Of a stretch of 16,397 bases of DNA, positions 14,766 through 16,397 are shown one piece after another; the first letter of the stretch is position 1; the number at the start of each line of letters is the position of its first letter. A program made the translations under genes and the position numbers. Under the pieces are notes generated by a model, which was not told where the DNA came from, searched no databases, and saw nothing but the letters and a program-made list of their open reading frames with translations. Origin of the DNA: CAYXUW01 sp964468375 (GTDB lineage Bacteria; Planctomycetota; Phycisphaerae; Sedimentisphaerales; Anaerobacaceae); contig CAYXUW010000053.1 in the NCBI GenBank assembly GCA_964468375.1, positions 1-16,397 on the forward strand, read 5' to 3'.

Positions 14766-15476
14766 ATGTCTAAGGCAAAAGAAGTTTCTGATGTTGTCAG
14801 GGTAATTCCTGAGGCATACTTCGATATTCTTTGCCGGGTGGTGCCTGGTATAGTTTTTGTCTCTGCTGTGGCTCACTTTGTTTGCGCCGGCATAAAATAC
14901 TCTTGGAGCGATTTGGTAGTTTGTCTGGTTATCGGCTTCGCAATAGCATTCATGCTCGATTGTGCTTTTGATTTTATTGTTCGGCCGATCAGCGTATGGT
15001 GGGCTTGGAGAAAAGTAATAGGAAAGCACGCAGCTTTTTCTGAACTTCAAGAATTACACTCAATTTGCAGCAATCAAGTTAAGGAGCAGCAACAAGAGGG
15101 TTGCGCTGTTGCCAACACCCAGGAAAGATTCCCCCCGCATGCTGTAAAACTAAATATTCTGGAAACGCTGCGCAACTATTGCCGGTCAAAGGACAGGCAC
15201 ACGGGAGAGGTAGTTACAAAACTTGTGGCCGAAGAACGCTTAATGCGGATGATTGTTTTTGGATTACCACTTGGTATAACTGCGATATCAATAATGAATG
15301 TCGACTCATCCACCCGCTTTGGAAATGCGCTCGGTAAGCTAGTGTTGCCGTTTCCCAGATTGCTTTTGCTAATTTTCTTGGAGTTATTCGCAATAGCGGG
15401 ATGGTTAAACCGAATAGAAAGACCGGTCGCCCGTGCGTTTTTCTGGTGGCGTAATAATTTAAGAAAGTCGAAATAA
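14766..15476 (+). CDS. Unidentified inner-membrane protein, about four TM segments
   Basis: I do not recognise this 236-residue protein. Hydrophobic segments lie at about 26-42, 49-72, 161-178 and 193-214, arranged as two hairpins separated by a polar central region (about 80-158) with a Gln/Glu-rich stretch (VKEQQQEG) and several Cys. The N-terminal sequence IPEAYFDILCRVVPG just before the first membrane segment looks like a conserved amphipathic entry motif, and VAEERLMRM precedes the third segment. The tail is short and basic (RNNLRKSK). It has no signal peptide or catalytic motif that I can see. Its own promoter and strong ribosome site (GGAGGG) support expression, and it stands alone, divergent from dnaK and convergent with mcsB. 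Its composition is less GC-rich than its housekeeping neighbours, in keeping with an accessory or acquired gene. No function is proposed. Confidence 0.78.
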   Translation: MSKAKEVSDVVRVIPEAYFDILCRVVPGIVFVSAVAHFVCAGIKYSWSDLVVCLVIGFAIAFMLDCAFDFIVRPISVWWAWRKVIGKHAAFSELQELHSICSNQVKEQQQEGCAVANTQERFPPHAVKLNILETLRNYCRSKDRHTGEVVTKLVAEERLMRMIVFGLPLGITAISIMNVDSSTRFGNALGKLVLPFPRLLLLIFLELFAIAGWLNRIERPVARAFFWWRNNLRKSK

Positions 15477-15536
15477 GGCAAATTATCTTAAGAGTAAAAA
15501 GGTATTTAATTCCTCTTGCAACCAATTTCCATCGGT

Positions 15537-16397
15537 TCAGCCGTTTAGTGCCGAGCGGATGATTTTGGCTCTGAGTATGTCTCTGTTGGCGGCATCCAGC
15601 GTTTTTCCGGAGTTTAACTGCAGATGTGCCGGTTGGGTCAGCATAAACAGCCGATTTATGGTTGTGATGGACAGGCTCGTCGGTTTGTCGCTGCCGCTTA
15701 GCTTGCAGAGCCGCTCTATCGCCGGTGTGGAAGCCCCCATACGTTCGTGCATGTTAATCCCCATTCGCAAATGACTCAGCAGAAATAACGCCTCTTGTGA
15801 GCTTATTAGATGCGCATTCCGCAGCAGTGCCATCGCCCGCGAAATTTTGTCGTCGAGGATTTCCGGCTGCTCCGAGAGCAGTTGCTTTCGGGCCGCCGTT
15901 TCATATTCGACGATTTCAGGAATGATAGATTTTTCGAAGTTTGCCACAATCTCTGCCTCCGATGCACCGAGCGTCGCTTGGTTCGAAAGCTGGTAAAAAT
16001 CGCCCGCCGCCTCCGTGCCTTCGCCGAACAGGCCCCGAACAGCAAGATTCATATCCTTCGCCGCCTTCAGGAATTTCTCTATATGACCCGTCATCTTCAG
16101 CGCCGGCAGGTGCAGCATCACCGAAACCCTTATGCCAGTGCCCAGATTGGTCGGGCAGGCCGTCAAATACCCGTAACGCGGACTGAAGGCGTAATCTATT
16201 TTCTGCTCTATCATATCATCAATGCGGTTTATCTGTTCGGCGCATTGGCTTAATTGAAGCCCGCCTCTCAGAATCTGGATTCGAAGATGGTCCTCCTCGT
16301 TAATCATAGCGGTGAAAAATTCCCGCTGCGCGAAAACCACCCCTCGGGGCCCTTAGCCGAAGGCGTGATGCCGGCTGATTAAATGCCTTTCCACCAG
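15537..16397 (-). pseudogene. mcsB: Protein-arginine kinase McsB, interrupted by an in-frame TAA (5' end outside window)
   Basis: McsB phosphorylates arginines on proteins, marking them for ClpCP degradation in Firmicutes. Family signatures are clear: MINEEDHLRIQ, YAF and GYLT, CPTNLGTG (the phosphagen-kinase guanidino-site loop), VRGLFGEGTEAAG, LSNQATLG, and near the end RDILRA, the RDxxRA phosphoarginine-receptor motif. Reading in from the right edge in the same frame gives LVERHLISRHHAFG, then TAA at 16355-16353, then GPRGVVF leading into the main frame. The first part is the canonical McsB sequence upstream of this region, so the stop lies within the gene and not before its start. Without the upstream part, which holds the ATP-site arginines, the open fragment (GTG at 16340, or ATG at 16307) should not be an active kinase. 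A sequencing or assembly error is a serious alternative. The true 5' end is beyond the window. Confidence 0.8.

Noticed and set aside
15480..15536. Terminator between the membrane protein gene and mcsB
   Set aside because: Only a 5-bp AAGAG/CTCTT pairing with a long loop could be found, which is within chance.
1..16397. CRISPR array, tRNA, rRNA, transposase or integrase
   Set aside because: No regularly spaced repeats, cloverleaf folds, rRNA-like blocks or recombinase motifs were seen on either strand by eye.

Overview
The window reads as a chromosomal segment from a Gram-negative bacterium, most likely a planctomycete (Phycisphaerae-like). The reasons are the DnaA sequence style (LHTFNTIDLAGKQVV and SDAHP around sensor 1), an LPS-export ATPase, an McsB-type arginine kinase in an organism that also makes LPS, and a divergent MnmE. 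The placement rests on remembered family sequences only. Most of the window is housekeeping; the less conserved parts are the left 2.8 kb and a single gene at 14766-15476.

Left edge to 2.8 kb (+ strand): a GT-C type membrane glycosyltransferase lies between two paralogous genes of unknown function. The first paralogue is cut by the window edge and the second is complete, with one N-terminal membrane anchor and a C-terminal QLPxGGW motif. A hairpin with a T-rich tail at about 2907-2941 ends this block.

2.99-7.9 kb (- strand): in transcription order lptB, def, fmt and an orphan DPPY-type DNA methyltransferase form a tight cluster behind a candidate extended -10 promoter. dnaA follows after a 217-bp AT-rich gap that carries DnaA-box-like sites and its own candidate promoter. 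One box overlaps the stop codon of the methyltransferase. The gap is a candidate dnaA autoregulatory region or origin.

8.1-12.3 kb (+ strand): a YfcE/MJ0936-like metallophosphoesterase, yidC and mnmE. The neighbourhood of dnaA, yidC and mnmE looks like a rearranged remnant of the widespread bacterial origin-region order. MnmE has unusual residues in its K-loop/G2 region. A long imperfect palindrome sits between the convergent mnmE and dnaK.

12.4-16.4 kb: dnaK (- strand), with no grpE, dnaJ or CIRCE operator visible. A 401-bp gene-free stretch follows, holding a terminator-like hairpin and a strong-looking promoter for an unidentified membrane protein with about four TM segments. The right edge is mcsB (- strand), interrupted by an in-frame TAA with clear McsB sequence on both sides in the same frame.

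No rRNA, tRNA, CRISPR array, transposase or integrase was seen. I did not find a complete new multi-gene system. The best leads are the interrupted mcsB, the methyltransferase-dnaA junction, the duplicated gene pair flanking the glycosyltransferase, and the palindrome between mnmE and dnaK.
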